Notes: generated by a model not told the origin, from the letters alone. 64,000 bases of DNA from Tridacna crocea (GCA_943736015.1 OX031072.1:10133501-10197500); one strand, 5' to 3'; shown: positions 1-12,099, counted from the stretch's first letter. Made by a program: numbers and translations.

Positions 1-490
1 CTGTGTGAAAAGGAGGCTTATTGCATCTGCGAAAAGTATGGACCCAGGTCAGCCTGCGCAGTCCATGCTGGGCCGAAACTTTTCGCTGTTGAACAATTTT
101 CTGCATGACCACTGGACTAGTCTACCTCACGATATTTAAAGTCGGTTGTTAAAGGAAAAGTGGATATTATGGGTCCAGAATTATGTGACGACTCGCTTGC
201 ATGTGTCACGGAGATACATTAACCCATTACCACACAATCCCTACCTTCGACGACCCTGGGAAAGGACCCTTTAGAAAACATTATGGGAAAAGGAGAAAAT
301 GCTGGTAACCAGCATTTTCTCCTTTTCCCACAATGTTTTCTACTCTTCACAAAGCAAATTTCAAATTTTCAGTCACTTTTATTTTGTCGTCTGCAAATGC
401 TTTCGATTTGGACCAGTCTAAAATTTTGTCGTTTGGAGATGCATTAAGCCCCTTTTTGCCGGAACACGGCTCATTTGCTTTCATTTAATA
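1..490 (+). mobile_element. C-family palindromic element, interrupted by TH1
   Basis: Left end GTGAAAAGGAGGCTTA, core GGTCAGCCTGCGCAG, AACTTTTCGC, a body with TGGATATTATGGGTCC, and after the TH1 the inverted end TTAAGCCCCTTTTTGCC. Confidence 0.78.
219..447 (+). mobile_element. TH1 element, full length
   Basis: This is a good reference copy. TTAACCCATTACCACACAAT at the left, a central palindrome at about 275-345 (arm AACATTATGGGAAAAGGAG, loop-side ATGCTGGTAACCAGCAT), then a unique right part containing TTTTGTCGTCTGCAAATGC and ending TTAA. It is inserted in the TTAA of a C-family terminus. No coding capacity. Confidence 0.9.
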
Positions 491-825
491 TTTATGAATA
501 ATTGTGTAACGGCGATCCGCCATTCCGAAGCATTTTACTTATTAAAATATACACACACAAAAAAATTAAAAGGTCTTTGATCTTTTTATTTTCTATCAAA
601 CGTTTTCCATGTGGAAATGAATAACCTACATACATAATGGTTTCACGTTAAATGGTTATAGTCTGTAATATTGACGTCATTGTTAATAAGAACAAAGATC
701 CACTTTGCTAATCCCACCTTTTTAATAGTTAGCTCTTTCACTTTTGACTGAATAAAAAAACAGTTTTTTAATGGCTACAAATACAGCTCATCTACAAGAT
801 CAAGAGGTTCGTTAATAATCTAGAA

Positions 826-912
826 TACAGTAGAAGACAGTGTAGATCAGAGATCAGAATGTACATTATGAGCAGTCTGGTCTTTATTTACACTGTCTAC
901 AAAAGCGTCTGG
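826..912. mobile_element. D-family palindrome
   Basis: ACAGTGTAGATCAGAGATCAG against CTGGTC..ACACTGTC, decayed centre. Confidence 0.6.
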
Positions 913-1169
913 TGTCGCCAATAACATGGAAAGAATTGATTATCATACATGTAATATTTTGCATATTTCAATATTAGTTTGTTCGCCAATAAGGTTTACT
1001 TTATCAAGTAACGACTAAATGCGATTCACTTTTTCTGTTGTATTTCGTTTACAGTTCCGCTATTTATCTCACAAACTCTCAAACGTTGTTGATCTGAGAT
1101 CAGATTTCAAGTTCTGTGCAATGTGATCTTGACCGTCATAATATTAAAAATTCACAATATTTGAGTCTT

Positions 1170-1390
1170 GCTCTGTGCTCTGTATTCATGCATTTTCAAA
1201 AAGTATCGACACAGGCCAACCTGTAACCTGTGAGAGGCTGGTAGGGACTGAAACTTTTGTTGTCTTTAACTTTTCTGCATGTCCTAGGACTATTCTACCC
1301 CCAAATTTAGTCATTTGTTGGACTAAATGGATTGTATAAATCCATAAAACTGTGTTGACTTGCTTGGTATGGTGCATCACAAGCATCAAG
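1170..1390 (+). mobile_element. C-family, decayed
   Basis: CTGTATTCATGCATTTTC then AAAAGTATCGACACAGG; the central palindrome is degraded. Confidence 0.6.
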
Positions 1391-1801
1391 CCTCCTTCTG
1401 ACAGAGCTTTGAGCTTTTATTCAGCACTGAGTCAGGTTACTTTGAGGTATGACCGATAGAAAAGTCCGGAAGACACGTGCCTTCAAAGCATCCATCTTCT
1501 TTTCATCGCAGTAATGCATTTTGCCGCCGGAAATGCATCATATATACATTTTTGAGTTGAATTGAGGAACAATGGCAGGCAAATGTTATCAGTCTAGATC
1601 TGTAGGGTTTTTTTTCGCGAAATTTTATGGCTGCTGAGCGGGACTCAATTATTACCTTTAGCAGACAGAGTAGACCATCGTAATGATAACACAGAACGTG
1701 CCCCTCCCCCCAACCCCCACCCCCCCCACCAAAAAAAAAAATCGGCATTTTACTATTGATTTGAAACGTTCATTTCACGTATACTTATCGAGTTAGACGG
1801 G

Positions 1802-2030
1802 TGAACTCTTTACCACTAAATGAAATTTTAGACTAGTCCACATTCAAGGCAGTTGCAGACGACAAAATAAATGTGGCTGAAAAATTGAAGTTTGATTTTG
1901 GAAGGGTAGAAAACATTGTGGGTAAAGGAGAAAATGCTGGTTACCAGCATTTTCTCCTTTTCCCACAATGTTTTCAAAAGGCTTCTTTCTCAGGGTCGTC
2001 AAAAGTAGGGAGTGTGTGGTAATGGGTTAA
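1802..2030 (-). mobile_element. TH1 element, reverse orientation
   Basis: The GACAAAATAAATGTGG side comes first, with the palindrome at about 1908-1975 and the end GGTAATGGGTTAA. Confidence 0.88.
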
Positions 2031-2267
2031 GCAATACGTATAATCACTAGTATGGCACCATTTAGTTCCTACTGACGTCAGACAAAAATAATGCCTCGTT
2101 TACAAGATATTTAGTGTTTCTCCATTGTACAACACCATTGGGTATGTATTCTACACGTAGAAATAGGCGTTCAATCAATTCTTTTAGTTTCAAGATTTTC
2201 TAAATATCTAGAGTACCATAGAAAATTCTAGTGACTTTTTCAACAATGTTCCTATCCTTTAAAAAAG

Positions 2268-2411
2268 GATTATCAGCATTTTCTCCTATTCCCACAATGT
2301 TTTCTACCCTTCACAAAATAAATTTCAAATTTTCAGTCACTTTTATTTTGTCGTCTGCAAATGGTCTCGAATTGGACAAACCTAAAACTTTGTCATTCGT
2401 TAATGAGTTAA
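2268..2411 (+). mobile_element. TH1, right half only
   Basis: It starts inside the palindrome (TATCAGCATTTTCTCC) and keeps the rest through GAGTTAA; the left arm is missing. Confidence 0.8.
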
Positions 2412-2514
2412 CTAAATTACATTCCCTCAATTGCTACAAATACAGTTCCACTGCAAGATAACAACAACAACATCAACAATAACAAAATAAACAGCCTGGT
2501 CACAATCTAAAATT

Positions 2515-2600
2515 AATTTGTGGACAGCCTAGATCATAGATCAGACTGAACGTTCTGTGCAGTCTGATCTTGATCTGCACTGTCCACAAAAGCTTCTGGT
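2515..2600. mobile_element. D-family palindrome
   Basis: ACAGCCTAGATCATAGATC mirrored by GATCTTGATCTGCACTGTCC. Confidence 0.68.
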
Positions 2601-2849
2601 GTCGTCTATGGTGCAAAAAGAGTTCATAATTAAAGTTGATTTCACCTATCAAGAGATTCGTGCCAAAATATCGTTCCGCTAACTTTTCCCAGGGATTCCA
2701 TAATTTCTGGTGCAGTTATGACGAACTGCATATTTTGTCCCAAAATAATCGGGGATATGCTCGGATAAAAGGTGTTTTAATGCACTATACCGAGTAAGAA
2801 GTCATAATCACGGATCAGTAGAAATCATTTTGTCTACAGTTGACTCTAC

Positions 2850-2985
2850 CATAAAGGTAAATTGGTCCTTGGACTGATCAGTAGCAAAAAAGTTTTGATT
2901 CATGTCAGCCTGCGTGGAATGCGCAGCATGACATGGGTCTATGGTTTATGCAGATGCATTAAACCCCATTCCATTTTTCAGAGAG
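2850..2985 (-). mobile_element. C-family copy
   Basis: GTCCTTGGACTGATCAGTAG, AAAAGTTTTGATTCATG and a decayed GTCAGCCTGCG core, ending GATGCATTAAACCCC. Confidence 0.7.
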
Positions 2986-3051
2986 ACTGAGTCAAACATT
3001 TGTACCCAATTTTTTCACAGAGACTGAGTCAAACATTTGTACCCAATTATT
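2977..3051 (+). repeat. Short tandem duplication
   Basis: CAGAGAGACTGAGTCAAAC and ATTTGTACCCAATT occur twice about 37 bases apart. Confidence 0.8.
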
Positions 3052-3822
3052 CGAATACTTCTACCAAATAACACTGCACACTAGTATATTTTTCGCTCTT
3101 TTTTGTGATATTCAATATTTGACTAAATGATGCGCACCTGTTTGTTGTTCAGAAGCAAGCGTTCTTCGCAGTAAAAATCTTGGTACAGTATCCGTATGGC
3201 ATCATTGAGCTGAGACAAATACTATATATATACTTTGGCACACTATTCTTCCATTACCTCGAAGATCCCGTCAGTCTTACATGGTCAGTTAGGATATTCA
3301 CACGTCACAACTCGGTTCATGTGTAACAAGAAGTTTCTCCTTTCCCACAAGGTTTTAAAAGCATTTTCCCTTGTGGTCGTTAAAATATTGGATTGTTTAA
3401 ATTTTTCAAAGTTGTAAGGATTTTTGCCACAGTAATGGTTTATTTTTAACTCGAAAGTATTATTTAAACTATGACAGTTCAATCCAGTGCCTAATACAGT
3501 TAGGAATCGCCATAAATTAATCTGCGACTGTAGGACCGAGACTTTTTAAAGGACTACTGTTTCTTTTTCTTTCATAGGAACTTAAACCACAGGTTAAAAA
3601 CCTGCCACAGTAATAGAATTTTCTTTTTCGTCCGTCTTGAAAAAGAATCACGTCAGTTACCACAACTTTCATGTCATATGAGTGACAGGATAAATAGAAT
3701 TCCTGTGTTTAATACGTTCATCTTGTGTAATAATAAAAAGTAATTCTCACTTATCTGAAAGTTCGTGCCAAAAATATCGTTCCGCCAACTTTCTCCAGGG
3801 ATGTTATACAGTTGCTGATACT

Positions 3823-4053
3823 TTAACCCATTACCACACAATCCCTACTTTTGACGCCCCTGAGAAAGAAGCCTTTAGAAAACATTGTGGAAAAAGGAGA
3901 AAATGCTGGTAACCAGCATTTTCTCCTTTTCCCACAATGTTTTCTACTCTTCACAAAATAAATTTCAAATTTTCAATCACTTTTACTTTGTCGTCTGCAA
4001 ATGCTTTTGGATTAGGACAAGCCTAAAATTTTGTCGTTTGGTAATGAGCCTAA
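3823..4053 (+). mobile_element. TH1 element, full length
   Basis: The left TTAA is intact and the right TTAA is decayed to CTAA. The palindrome spans about 3876-3945. Confidence 0.88.
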
Positions 4054-4234
4054 TGATGAACTACTCGTATCTTCTATTTTCAGTCTAGTTTTACGGCGCA
4101 TTTGGTATTTTGTCTTCTAAAGTAAAAAATTGAAACTGACAAACACAACTACGATTGAGCCATGCCCAAACAACACAGATACCAAGCAAGCGATCACATA
4201 ATTATAGATCCATGAAAAAAACACACTTTTTTTT

Positions 4235-4460
4235 TTACCCTTAACCAAACAATCCCTGGTTTTTCGACCCTGAAATAGAGGCCTTTTGAAACATAGTGGG
4301 AAAAGGAGAAACTGCTGGTATCCAGTATTTTCTCCTTTTCCCACTATGTTTTCTACCCTCCTGGAAACAGATTTCTCTTTTTGAGTTACATTTATTTTGT
4401 CGTTTGCAAATGCCTTAAATTTGGACCAGTCTAAAATTTTGTTGTTTGGTAAAGAGTTAA
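4235..4460 (+). mobile_element. TH1 element
   Basis: A variant branch with CCCTGGTTTTTCGACCCTG near the left end. The palindrome loop reads GCTGGTATCCAGTA. Confidence 0.86.
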
Positions 4461-4464
4461 ACTA

Positions 4465-4640
4465 CCCACTTTGTCATAAAGGACATCTGTCCTTGGACAT
4501 TCTCGTACAGAGAATTGGCCAGTGGCGAAAAGTTTCGGCTCAGGTCAGTCTGCACGGATTGCGCAGGCTGACCTGGTTCAACATAAATTTCATAGATGCA
4601 TTAAACCTCCTTTTTCACAGAGCATTGATCATGTAAATGT
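4465..4640 (-). mobile_element. C-family copy
   Basis: GGCGAAAAGTTTCGGCTCAG, then CAGTCTGCACGGATTGCG, then GATGCATTAAACCTCC. Confidence 0.75.
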
Positions 4641-4729
4641 GGAAAAGTTTGAATGAGAGTTGCATAAACCCCTTATCAAACAAGCTCGTTTTTTTTTTTT
4701 ACTCTTTCGATATCATTGACGACACCAGG

Positions 4730-4830
4730 TGCTTTAGTGGACATTGTAGTACAAGATCAGACTGCAAAGAACGGGCACTCTGATTTCTGATCTAAACTGT
4801 CCATTGTTCTAATCTAGGATATATACGACT
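4730..4830. mobile_element. D-family palindrome
   Basis: TGGACATTGTAGTACAAGATC mirrored by GATCTAAACTGTCCA. Confidence 0.65.
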
Positions 4831-5039
4831 CGTCTCTTGACCCTGTAGCAGAACTGTATTTGTAGCCTTTGAGTAAATGCGGTTTATATATTCAGTGGTG
4901 AAGGAGTCAGAGATCGTGGGAAAGAAGGCTTCTGACAAAACTGAGGGAAAAGGAGTAAAAAACTAATACCACCATGTCCCATTGGCAGCCTATTTGTCAC
5001 TTTTCAAAAAAATAAAAACTTCAGTACAAATAAACGAAT

Positions 5040-6220
5040 GTTACGTTTCCTGAGCAACGGCGGTCATCAAAATTTTAGGCAACCTGATGGAGGTATTGTT
5101 AGATGGATTGATGGAATGTCTGCGTAAACTGATTCAACAATTCATTGGCAAAATCAAGTGTCAAATGCTTTATTCAAAAAGTAAGTTTTCACGAATAATA
5201 AAGCCAGGAAGAAGTGGGATATTTTTCAAGCGTTAAAATAAAATTTTGAAGGCTATAGACATCATCAAACACCACTTATTTCTCTCAGTAATATGGCTTA
5301 GCACAGTCCACCTATTTACTCTTTATGTAGTTTCAAATAGAGGAGAAATACAACAAAGAAGCTGTAATGGTATATAGCCCAACAGTGCTGCAAAATGACC
5401 CTTATGGACATTTCTTTTTTTCTTTCATACCCGCAGAATAAACTTTTCGTGTACTGTGCCCCGATTCTATTTTTACGCAAATACAAGCTGGAAAACAATT
5501 GTACTCTCTACGAAGGAGAACGCTGAAAAATACGGCTGAAAATTTCACTCTCTTTTCATGCAAACTACTAACGATTTCTCACTTTCTTGCCAGTCATTCT
5601 TTATGAATATTACAGAACAAAAACATCAAATCATTCTCCCTACCTGTACTTAAAAAACAAATAGGTGACAGATATGATCCACCGAGAAATTAATCCGAAC
5701 TCGTAACAGCCAGTTGTCAAAAACAAAGGGCGGGAAACAGGGACGAAAACTGCAACAATCTTAAAATAGCAATACTTGTACATTAAAAATAATCAAAGTA
5801 CTACAAATATAATGCTCAGGATTTTCATTTAAAGACGTTGAGGAAGTCTTGCATTTTTTCTTTCGGTGTCAAAAGAAAATCTTAGATGTATTGGCAGATA
5901 GCCAGTAATGTACACGGTTTTTCAAACAGGGGTTGTGAATTCAAGATCTTGGTTAGCCAAACTCTTTTCGATGTTTGGTGACGTAGTCATTACGACATAT
6001 CTTCTCTCTTTAAAAATCTTAATCTTCTCTCGTTTCGACGAGGTAGCTGTGAGAAAACAGTCAGTTACATGGAAAGAATGTTTCCAGCATCGAAAAGAAA
6101 ATGTCGCGTGATCTATCTATTTCTCTAAATCTGTCATAATGTCAATCAATAGGGGAAAAACATTTTTCTTATTGAAAAAATTCTAAAATCTCGCTTTGAT
6201 GTAACTCTTTGTCAAACAAT
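5040..6220. other. Unassigned AT-rich sequence
   Basis: I see no gene, tRNA or known repeat here. The open frame 5908-6111 has no recognisable motif and no splice context. Confidence 0.5.
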
Positions 6221-6420
6221 CATTTGTTTAAAAATTCCGAACCTGAATTAGAGTTCCTGAAAAAAAAACTGGTAGTCAGCATTTAATACATTATTTTATA
6301 CTCTTTTGAAAGGGTCTATTCCCACAGGTGTTTACTACCCTTTCCGAGACAAATCAGGTCATTTGAGTCACATGACAAGTCTAAAATTGTTTCTACGGAT
6401 AAAGATCTAATCTGTGAAGT

Positions 6421-6624
6421 TTACCCTTATCCCGCTAATTAACTGAAATGAAATTTTAGATTCGACAATAAAAACCCAAATATTGCTAAAATCATGTTTA
6501 GGAAAATATCTCCTTATCGGATAGTATAGATTAAAAAAACAGACTGTACGTTCTGTGCAGTCTGATCTTGATCTATACTGTCCACAAGAGGTCAGTTAGT
6601 CGCGCTTAGCAGCCGAAGGGTTAA
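6421..6624. mobile_element. D-family element, nearly complete
   Basis: TTACCCTTATCCCGCTAATT at the left; CAGACTGTACG...TGCAGTCTGATCTTGATC core; the end is the TTAA shared with the next TH2. Confidence 0.7.
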
Positions 6625-6849
6625 CCCTTTACCCCATAAGGCATTTCTATGGTATCTCTAATTGACCCTATATAACAGCAAGGATGAAGCCGTTTCTTAT
6701 GTGTATATGACACCTTTTGATAGGATAGAAAACATTGTGACAAAAGGTGAAATTGCTCGTCACGAGCAATTTCACCTTTTGCCACAATGTTTTCCAAAGG
6801 TTCCTACAAGCAATGTGTAGAAATGAGTATCTATGGAGTAAAGGGTTTA
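6621..6849 (+). mobile_element. TH2 element
   Basis: TTAACCCTTTACCCCATAAGG at the left; the palindrome has arms with ACAAAAGGTGAAATTGCTCG. The right end matches TATCTATGGAGTAAAGGG. It shares the left TTAA with a D-family element ending there. Confidence 0.85.
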
Positions 6850-6919
6850 GGGATGGCATGCTTAGGTTATTGCATTTTCTAAGTATCAAGTTTTGACAGT
6901 AAATAAACTGTATTCCACA

Positions 6920-7120
6920 ACGTTTACCACACAATCTAGAACTTTGCTGGCCTTGAGAAAGAAGGCTTGTAAAAACATTATGGGCAAAGAAGAAATTGCT
7001 GATAACCAGCATTTTCTCCTTTTCCCACAATGCCTTTTTTTTTTTACTTTTTTCAGAGACGAATTTCATTTTTTAACCATATATGAAATCTACACACGCT
7101 TTGGCTTAGACTAGTCCAAA
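6920..7120 (+). mobile_element. TH1, diverged
   Basis: Palindrome 6975-7031 has asymmetric changes and a T-tract replaces part of the right side. Confidence 0.7.
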
Positions 7121-7287
7121 CACATGTTATGTGATTGAGAGTTATTTGGAAAATGATAAGAAAACACATAAACCTGTAACTTCCGAAATAAATTTGCGGA
7201 AGAACCCTTCGAAAACTTTTCTAATAAATACCCAGATAGATATACATTCTAGCCTCAGAGCTCCGTGTAGCAAGTAGGCCTTGAAAT

Positions 7288-7565
7288 CTGGGAGGTCGCT
7301 TCTTGATTCCCGTGCTCGGAAAATTTCTTTCATTTGAGGATTGGTGATAGTCACTGCAACACGATTCGTGCATCTCTCGTAGCAAAGAAAAAAAAAGAGA
7401 AAATTTCGACAATCAATATGTGGGAAAGCAGCCAGTGGCTTTGGAAGAATATAGTGCAAAGTTCTAAAAAAAAAAAAACTAAGGAAAGTATGAAAGTGTG
7501 CACTGGTTGCTGACATATACAGACTGAAACTATGTTGGAAAATGTGTCAAACACCATAAAAACAA
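7288..7565 (+). mobile_element. S-family SINE-like element
   Basis: The body has TGATAGTCACTGCAACACG, TGTGGGAAAGCAGCCAGTGG and GTGCACTGG...ATCAAACACC, shared by all S copies. Confidence 0.68.
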
Positions 7566-7716
7566 CACATACTTGCTCATGATGTTTTATCTTGTGATCA
7601 GTTTGAAATATGGGAAATTACATGATGACATACTCAAGCATCATGTCAGACAGACAAATTGTTCAATCTAATGGAAAGCGTCTCAATTTCAAAATAGAAC
7701 TACAATAATTTAGCTT

Positions 7717-7790
7717 TACCACACAATCCCGGCTTTTAACGACCCTGAGAAAGAAAGCCTTTGAAAACATAAAGTCAAAAGACAAAGTTC
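7717..7790 (+). mobile_element. TH1, left fragment
   Basis: Only the left 70 bases up to the start of the palindrome remain. Confidence 0.7.
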
Positions 7791-8037
7791 AGGACTCATG
7801 ACATTGAGACCTTGAGTCGATCTTCATTCGAAGCAAATGGATTTTCGTGGGAGTGTCCTTGAATAAGACACTTCAGGTGTATAGCACAGTACTTGTGAAA
7901 CCAAGGAAATACATAAACAAGCCGGTTGTTGTCGTGATATGAGCGATATGATGTTGAAAGCGACGTAACACACAACCAACCAACGAATAAGCCGACCAAC
8001 CAATAAACAAACGAACAAGTCAATCAGTCAGCCAGTC

Positions 8038-8068
8038 AGTTAATCAATCAATCAATCAATCAATCAAT
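8038..8068 (+). repeat. (AATC)n microsatellite
   Basis: About seven units after a region rich in ACCAACCAA and CAGTCAGCC. Confidence 0.9.
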
Positions 8069-8462
8069 GAAAAAATACTACCAAAATACTACCATCTCCT
8101 ACCCATGGACATTTAACTATTTAAGACATAAAGTGCGTTCGCATCATTCTTATCAATCTTTTTTCACATTTCATGTTTTCAGAAGCATTATCGCACACTG
8201 TGAAAAGTAATTAACACTGCGAAACCTGCATTTTATTATCAAAATTCAAAATTACGTGCACACTTTTCTGTAAGATGTGCTTTACTTAAACCTTAGAGCC
8301 CACAGCATGGCTTAAACAAATTTCTAAACGACAGTTTTAGACTGGTGCTATTAAAAGCACTTGCATATGGTGGGTTTACTTCGAAAAACTCGTACCTGCA
8401 GCTTGTTACTAGCTATAGTTACGAGGTTTTTGAATTAAACCGACGATATTACAAATCAGATG

Positions 8463-8535
8463 TGGTTACCAGCATTTTCTCCTTTTCCAATAATGTTTTC
8501 AGAGGCCGTCTTCCTCGGGGTTGTAAATCACGCGT
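8463..8535 (-). mobile_element. TH1, fragment with one palindrome arm
   Basis: It begins at GGTTACCAGCATTTTC and continues to GGGTTGTAAATCACG. Confidence 0.7.
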
Positions 8536-9047
8536 TTGTGAGATAGAGAGTTAACAACAAGTATTTCACAACTTAAAACTTACTAGGGAGACATAAATAT
8601 CACTTGCGGAGTGCATAGATCAAGATCAGGCTTCACAAAACTTTACTTATTTAGAAATCTAATCATTACTGTTTGACTGTTTGCATGGTTTGTGGGGACT
8701 GTCCTTGGGCAAGAACCTACAGAGTCATAGCTTTATACTTGTGAAACCGAGGAAATACCAAAGTACTTGAGCTTTCGCCATGTTGTGACTGAAATATACT
8801 GTAAGCGGTGTAACACGGCGGGGTTTCGTTTACCAGTATTTCACAGAATATCTGTTTCAGGCAACTAGCCACTTTCTCACATAAACATCGTTTAAACCGG
8901 ATTCAGAGTTGAGAGAAGAGAAAAGAACCTGTTGCAACAACTAACGTTAAACAAGGTAAGGAGCTGTTGAAGCTTAGAATTCAAACTAGCAACCCTGTTT
9001 GGGACGAACTGAGATGGCGCATTCGGCTCTAAATGTTAACCGTGGGT

Positions 9048-9238
9048 TCTGTATTCACCAACCTTTCTTAACAACATTCCTAGTCTTATTCTTCAGAATT
9101 TTGTCAATGTGAAAGAAACAGAACACATGATTGGCTAAACCATTTGGTTTAGCCAATCAGAAGTTCTGTTACTTTCAGAGTCAGAAAATCTTGAACACTA
9201 AGACAAAGAACGTTCTTAAGAATGGTTGGCGAATAATG
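9048..9238. mobile_element. B-family palindromic MITE
   Basis: TTCTGTATTCACCAACC at the left is mirrored by GGTTGGCGAATAATGACC. The centre is GGCTAAACCATTTGGTTTAGCC, whose inner part is self-complementary. No coding capacity. Confidence 0.82.
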
Positions 9239-9370
9239 ACCGACAAATGCCGCTAACTTTTCCCACAATGCTTTTCTAGTTTTATAAGATTGCTGTATAG
9301 GAGTGTAAAAGTACGTATATATAGGATGATGATTTAGATATTTTATCCACAGGTGTTATAATGATATTTA

Positions 9371-9595
9371 TCCTTTACCACACAGTCCAGACTTTTAACG
9401 ACCCAGGGAAAGAAAGCTTTTTAAAACAATGTGGAAAAAGGAGAAAATGCTGGTAACTAACATTTTCTCCTTTTCCCACAATGTTTTCTGCCCTTCCCAT
9501 ATCAATTTTCAATTTTTGAGTCGCATTAATTTTATCTTCTGCGATTGCTTTAAATTTAGAAAATTGTAAAATTTTGTCTCTTGGTAAAGATTTAA
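9371..9595 (+). mobile_element. TH1 element
   Basis: Full length; the loop side has decayed to GGTAACTAACATT, so the arms are not perfectly matched here. Confidence 0.85.
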
Positions 9596-9839
9596 CACCT
9601 TCAGACATTTTGTTGCTTTTGTCTTTAGTGTGGATTCAGATCAGATTGCACCGTGATGTTGATAGAGCCTGGTACAAAGACACTTTGAGGGAGAAGGAAT
9701 TATTTAGACCCTTTTCAAGGGTAACTGTGGTTATACGCCCATAGAGCGGTGAATAAACCCACTAGGTATTGTAAACCTAGCAAGAAGACCTTAATAAATG
9801 CAATATCAAGATTAAACCTTGTCTAGAATGTCTCAGCAA

Positions 9840-9912
9840 AGCGGACAGTGTGGACCAAAGATCAGACTACACATTTTGTGCAGTCTGATCTTGATCTACA
9901 CCAGCCCCTAAG
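9840..9912. mobile_element. D-family palindrome
   Basis: Core AGATCAGACTACACATTTTG / TGCAGTCTGATCTTGATC. Confidence 0.7.
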
Positions 9913-9937
9913 GCAATCCTGGTTGTGAAAAGGCACT

Positions 9938-10165
9938 TTAAACCCTTTACCACACTGCAAAATTTTGGACCTAACCAAATTTAAAGCATATTCAAACAAC
10001 AATTTTTCAGTCGCTAAGCTAAATAGTTTTCTGTAAAAGTTAGAAAACTTTGTGGGAAAAGGAGAAAATGATAGCTACCAGCATTTTCTTTAGTTTCCCA
10101 CAATGTTTTCAAAAGGCTTCGTCCTCAGGGTCGTTATAAGTCGTCACTGTACGGTTAAAGGTTAA
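9938..10165 (-). mobile_element. TH1 element, diverged
   Basis: Both TTAA ends are present. Palindrome 10046-10110 carries several unmatched changes. Confidence 0.78.
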
Positions 10166-10249
10166 GGTTTAACATGCATTTTTGCCAAGATTTTTGCCGG
10201 ATGGTATATCAATTGATATGCTTCAATATGCGAGAGTACCAAAATAATT

Positions 10250-10486
10250 CTGCTGTTAGATGCTGTAAATGTCATTTATACGTATTGCTTGTAGGAGCCT
10301 TTGGAAAACATTGTGACAAAAGGTGAAATTGCTCATGATGAGCAATTTCACCTTTTGTCACAATGTTTTCTGTGCTATCAAAAGGTGTCATATACACATA
10401 AGAAAAGGCTTCATCCTTGCTGTTTAGTCTGTTATTTAGGGTCAATTAGAGATACCATAGAAATGCCTTATGGTGTAAAGGGTTAA
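10250..10486 (-). mobile_element. TH2 element, left end decayed
   Basis: Palindrome 10307-10372 is nearly perfect (loop TGATGAGCA). It ends TATGGTGTAAAGGGTTAA. Confidence 0.82.
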
Positions 10487-10524
10487 TCCCTAGGCTGGTA
10501 AGTAAAGCTGGTAAGTAAAGACCT

Positions 10525-10600
10525 TTTGCGGGCAATGTAGATCAAGATCAGACTGCACAGAACGTGCAGTCTGATCTTAGATCTACTCTTTCCGATGAGG
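10525..10600. mobile_element. D-family palindrome, best preserved
   Basis: AGATCAAGATCAGACTGCAC, then a short centre, then GTGCAGTCTGATCTTAGATC. Confidence 0.78.
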
Positions 10601-10773
10601 AGATATTTTCAGAAAAAAAAACTTCATGAAAAAAAAAACAATATTCGTTTTTTTTTCTATCGGCATGAAAGTTTCATATCACTGTTTTGTCGGGATATGG
10701 GTTAATCTTCTTTACCGGAAGTCACGATTTTAGACTCTCCCAAGTTTTAAAAATATGGCGTCGACAAACAATC

Positions 10774-11000
10774 TAACTCTTTACCACACGACAAAATTTT
10801 AGACGGCTTCAAATTGAAAGTATTTGCAGACGACAAAATAAAGGTGACTAAAAAATTGAAACTTGTTCTGGGAAGGGTAGAAAACACTGTGGGAAAAGGA
10901 GAAAATGCTGGTTACCAGCATTTTCTCCTTTTCCCACAGTGTTTTCAAAAGGCTTCTTTCTCAGGGGCGTCAAAAGTAGGGATTGTGTGGTAATGGGTTT
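10774..11000 (-). mobile_element. TH1 element with covarying arms
   Basis: The hairpin at 10881-10945 reads CACTGTG on one arm and CACAGTG on the other, where the consensus is CATTGTG/CACAATG. Confidence 0.88.
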
Positions 11001-11190
11001 TAAGGCATGATTCAAATAATAGCATACCGGTGTGTCGTTGAAAGGGTGGAAAACATTGTTTTCAAGTGTCTTCTTCCCAAAACAAATTGTTTTGTAAAGG
11101 ATCAACTCGTTATCTTCGAGAAAAAAAATAGCTTGCAATGGTTGTGAAAGCGCCACTGCAATAAAACGGATACTTAGGATAGATTATGGC

Positions 11191-11406
11191 TTAACTCATT
11201 ACCAAACGACAAAATTTTAGGTTTGTCCAAATTGAAAGTATTTGCAGACGACAAAATAAATGATACTGAAAATTTGAAATTTGTTATGGGTAGAAAACAT
11301 TGTGGGAAAAGGAGAAAATGCTGTTGTTTTTTTCTTTTCCCGCAATGTTTTCTAAAGGCTTCTCTCTCAGGGTCGTCAAAAGTAAGGATTGTGTTGTAAT
11401 GGGTTT
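11191..11406 (-). mobile_element. TH1, palindrome partly lost
   Basis: The loop side is replaced by TGTTGTTTTTTTC, leaving only the outer stem pairing. Confidence 0.8.
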
Positions 11407-11544
11407 GTATGGTGTTAACGACGATGTCAGTAATATTTCAGTCATATCGAGGCGGCCAGTACATCTATCCATACTTTCCTAAGATTAATTTGAACAATAT
11501 TCTTACCAGGCCACCTGAAGATAAAACAAGGATATCTTTGTTAT

Positions 11545-11605
11545 CTGACCAGACTGACTAGGTGTGCACAGTCTGATCTTGATCTACATTGTCGGCAAAA
11601 GAACA
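11545..11605. mobile_element. D-family fragment
   Basis: GCACAGTCTGATCTTGATC arm with a weak partner. Confidence 0.55.
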
Positions 11606-11670
11606 TTGACTGGCTTTTGAGTGGTAGCTAATGGTTGAGGGTAACTTTAATTCAACTGTGATTCTAAATT

Positions 11671-11793
11671 CATCCTATCCATCCACTCATCCATCCATCC
11701 ATCCATCCATCCATCCGCCCATCCATCCATCCATCCATCCACCCATCGTTCCATCCATCCACCCATCCATCCATCCATCCATCCATCCATTCA
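11671..11793 (+). repeat. (CCAT)n microsatellite, interrupted
   Basis: About 30 CATC units with CGCCC and CGTT interruptions. Confidence 0.92.
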
Positions 11794-12099
11794 TCCTGAA
11801 TTGAAACTGTTCCCATATAATCTACATGTATTTACTTGTCAGGTACTTGGGAAAATGCTCAGTTTTGGACGCCCTTTTTGTTATTTCTCCACTTGGCTAT
11901 AGAAACAACATATGCGCAATTTCCGGAAGGGAAGTGGAGGTGGTGGTGAGTGGGATGATTTTTGAATTTTTCTTTTTTTTTTAAAGTTATTTTCAGTGAA
12001 GAGGAATTCTGACCTAAACATCTGTTTAATACCTAACAAAACTAGCCTTTGGTTTGACGATCCTGAGGATGGCGAAGATCAAGACAGGATGTAATACAC

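Noticed and set aside
26..100. Palindrome CAGCCTGCGCAG... as a regulatory operator or terminator
   Set aside because: It recurs more than a dozen times as the core of the C element, so it is repeat sequence.
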